NCBI RefSeq assembly: GCF_003858395.1
Contig: NZ_QWEV01000005.1
Span: 2,666,001 to 2,730,000 of the forward strand
DNA: 64,000 bases
Direction of reading: 5' to 3'
From: Acidipila sp. EB88
GTDB lineage: Bacteria > Acidobacteriota > Terriglobia > Terriglobales > Acidobacteriaceae
Shown here piece by piece: positions 62,796-64,000 of the stretch (within the stretch, counting starts at the first letter, position 1; each line of letters starts with the position of its first letter). Below the pieces are notes generated by a model that saw only the letters and a program-made list of their open reading frames with translations, had not been told where the DNA came from and did no database searches. A program made the position numbers and the translations under genes.

Positions 62796-64000
62796 ATGAG
62801 TGCTTCTGCCGTAGCCACTGCCCGCAAGTTGTTCACCGACCGCATCAATCGCATCGAAGTGTCGGCCACGATGGCCATTACGGCCGAAGCCGGTCGCCTC
62901 AAGGCCGAGGGGGTCGAGCTGGTGGACTTTGGCGCCGGCGAACCGCACTTCGCCACGCCGCGCCATATCAAGGATGCCGCGATCGACGCGATCGAGAAAA
63001 ACTTCACCCGCTACACCGCGGTGCAGGGCCTGCCCGATGTGCGCAAGGCCATCGTGGAGCGGCATGCGGAGGACTTCGGCACGAACTATGCGCCGGATGA
63101 AGCCGTGTTCACGACCGGCGGCAAGCTCGCGATCTTCAACCTCACGCAGGCGCTGATCGAGCATGGCGACGAGGTGATCATCCCTGTGCCGTACTGGGTG
63201 TCGTACAAGGACATCGTGCAGTACGCGGGCGGTGTGCCGGTGTTCCTGGAGACTGCGGAGAGCGAGAACTTCCGCGTCACGGCCAAGGCGATTGAATCGC
63301 TGATCACGCCGCGCACCAAGGCCATCATCCTGAACACGCCGTCGAACCCGTCGGGGTCGGTGATTGCAAAGGACGACCTGTTCGCGATTGTGCGGATGGC
63401 GCATGAGCGAGGCATTTACCTGTATATCGATGAGTGCTACGTGTATCTCCAGTTCGAAGGGGAGATGGTTTCGGGCGCGTCGATCCTGGAGGCGAAAGAG
63501 CACGTGATCGTGATGGGTTCGCTGTCGAAGACCTACGCCATGACCGGCTGGCGCGCCGGCTACGCGCTGGGGCCGAAGCCAATCATCGCGGCGATGAGCA
63601 AGCTGCAGTCGCAGTCCACCTCGAACACGGCGACGTTTGTGCAGAAGGCCTCGGTGGCAGCGCTCACCAGCTCGCAGGCCTGCGTGGCCGAGATGCGCGC
63701 GGACTACCAGAAGCTGCGCGACCGCATCCTGGCGCGGCTCGCGGAGATCCCGGGGATCACCTGCACTAAGCCTGAGGGAGCGTTTTACGTGTACCCCAAC
63801 GTGGCGAAGTACCTGGGCAGGCCCGGCGGACCGGCGACCACGATCGAGCTGGCTAAGCGCCTGCTGACCGAGGCGCGCGTGGTCGCGGTTCCGGGCGAGG
63901 CTTTCGGGACCAATGAACACATCCGGCTTTCGTACGCTGTGTCTCACGACGCGGTGGAAGAAGGCACCAAGCGGATGCGCGAGTGGTTTGCAACGCTCGC
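62796..64000 (+). CDS. Aspartate-aminotransferase-family PLP enzyme (3' truncated)
   Basis: Class I/II aminotransferase, open to the end of the window; 401 codons are present, so only a few residues are missing. The PLP lysine is Lys245 in GSLSKTYAMTGWRAGY. Other marks are DFGAGEPHF, the NTPSNPSG motif, and the substrate-carboxylate arginine in HIRLSY. This is the AspC (Igamma/Ibeta-like) type of thermophile and soil bacteria; glutamate-prephenate activity cannot be excluded. The ATG has only a weak AGG upstream. Confidence 0.92.
   Translation, partial: MSASAVATARKLFTDRINRIEVSATMAITAEAGRLKAEGVELVDFGAGEPHFATPRHIKDAAIDAIEKNFTRYTAVQGLPDVRKAIVERHAEDFGTNYAPDEAVFTTGGKLAIFNLTQALIEHGDEVIIPVPYWVSYKDIVQYAGGVPVFLETAESENFRVTAKAIESLITPRTKAIILNTPSNPSGSVIAKDDLFAIVRMAHERGIYLYIDECYVYLQFEGEMVSGASILEAKEHVIVMGSLSKTYAMTGWRAGYALGPKPIIAAMSKLQSQSTSNTATFVQKASVAALTSSQACVAEMRADYQKLRDRILARLAEIPGITCTKPEGAFYVYPNVAKYLGRPGGPATTIELAKRLLTEARVVAVPGEAFGTNEHIRLSYAVSHDAVEEGTKRMREWFATL

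Overview
The window looks like a chromosomal segment of an acidobacterium, most likely Terriglobia/Acidobacteriaceae. The evidence is a high-GC sequence, two tandem secreted VWA proteins of the type described as the VWFA-related Acidobacterial domain family, a diderm-type meso-DAP MurE, and an acidobacterial arrangement of housekeeping genes. I see no prophage, insertion sequence, CRISPR array, tRNA or rRNA. Almost all genes are housekeeping or cell-envelope genes, and many very long antisense open frames are only shadows of GC-rich genes.

Region 1 (1-20.7 kb) is a division and cell-wall (dcw) cluster on the + strand: murE (5' truncated), murF, mraY, murD, ftsW, murG, murC, ftsQ, ftsA, ftsZ and a penicillin-binding-like protein. 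It is interrupted by a DUF418 membrane protein, a secreted protein, a DUF2164 protein, a glycine/tyrosine-rich secreted protein (minus strand) and an acyltransferase. murB and ddl are absent between murC and ftsQ.

Region 2 (20.8-29.3 kb) has nnr-tsaE on +, then on the minus strand DUF2278, fabI, the coupled wall set murI / GerMN protein / amidase, and a DUF1015 protein. Region 3 (29.5-40.9 kb) is a + strand run: two VWA proteins, a small unknown, a cysteine-synthase-like and a transsulfuration enzyme, a CgeB-like glycosyltransferase, tsaB-rimI, psd-pssA, an Asd-like pseudo-enzyme and a membrane HExxH protein.

Region 4 (40.9-55.6 kb) holds dgt, a large TPR protein, purH, a rhomboid protease overlapping an XRE regulator tail to tail, a YihY protein, fabG, DUF2071, a double-length ThyX, recA and an SGNH esterase. 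Region 5 (55.9-64 kb) has a stand-alone rpsD without zinc-binding cysteines, preceded by two copies of a 15-bp repeat, then a protein resembling M48 proteases without the active site, coaD, a small CxxC protein, a CPA2 antiporter whose start is overlapped by trmJ, an oxalate decarboxylase and a 3'-truncated aminotransferase.

The most interesting signals are not genes. (i) A family of small paired hairpin repeats sits in five intergenic gaps, with compensatory stem changes and a fixed A-arm/B-arm pairing. (ii) Nine genes without a good Shine-Dalgarno have a TANNNT box ending 6-8 nt before the start codon, a signature of leaderless transcription. (iii) A twin 15-bp repeat, one copy overlapping the putative -10, precedes the cysteine-free rpsD. 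(iv) Mutually exclusive hairpins precede the PBP gene after ftsZ. Several proteins also carry degenerate active sites: ThyX, the M48-like protein and the Asd-like protein.
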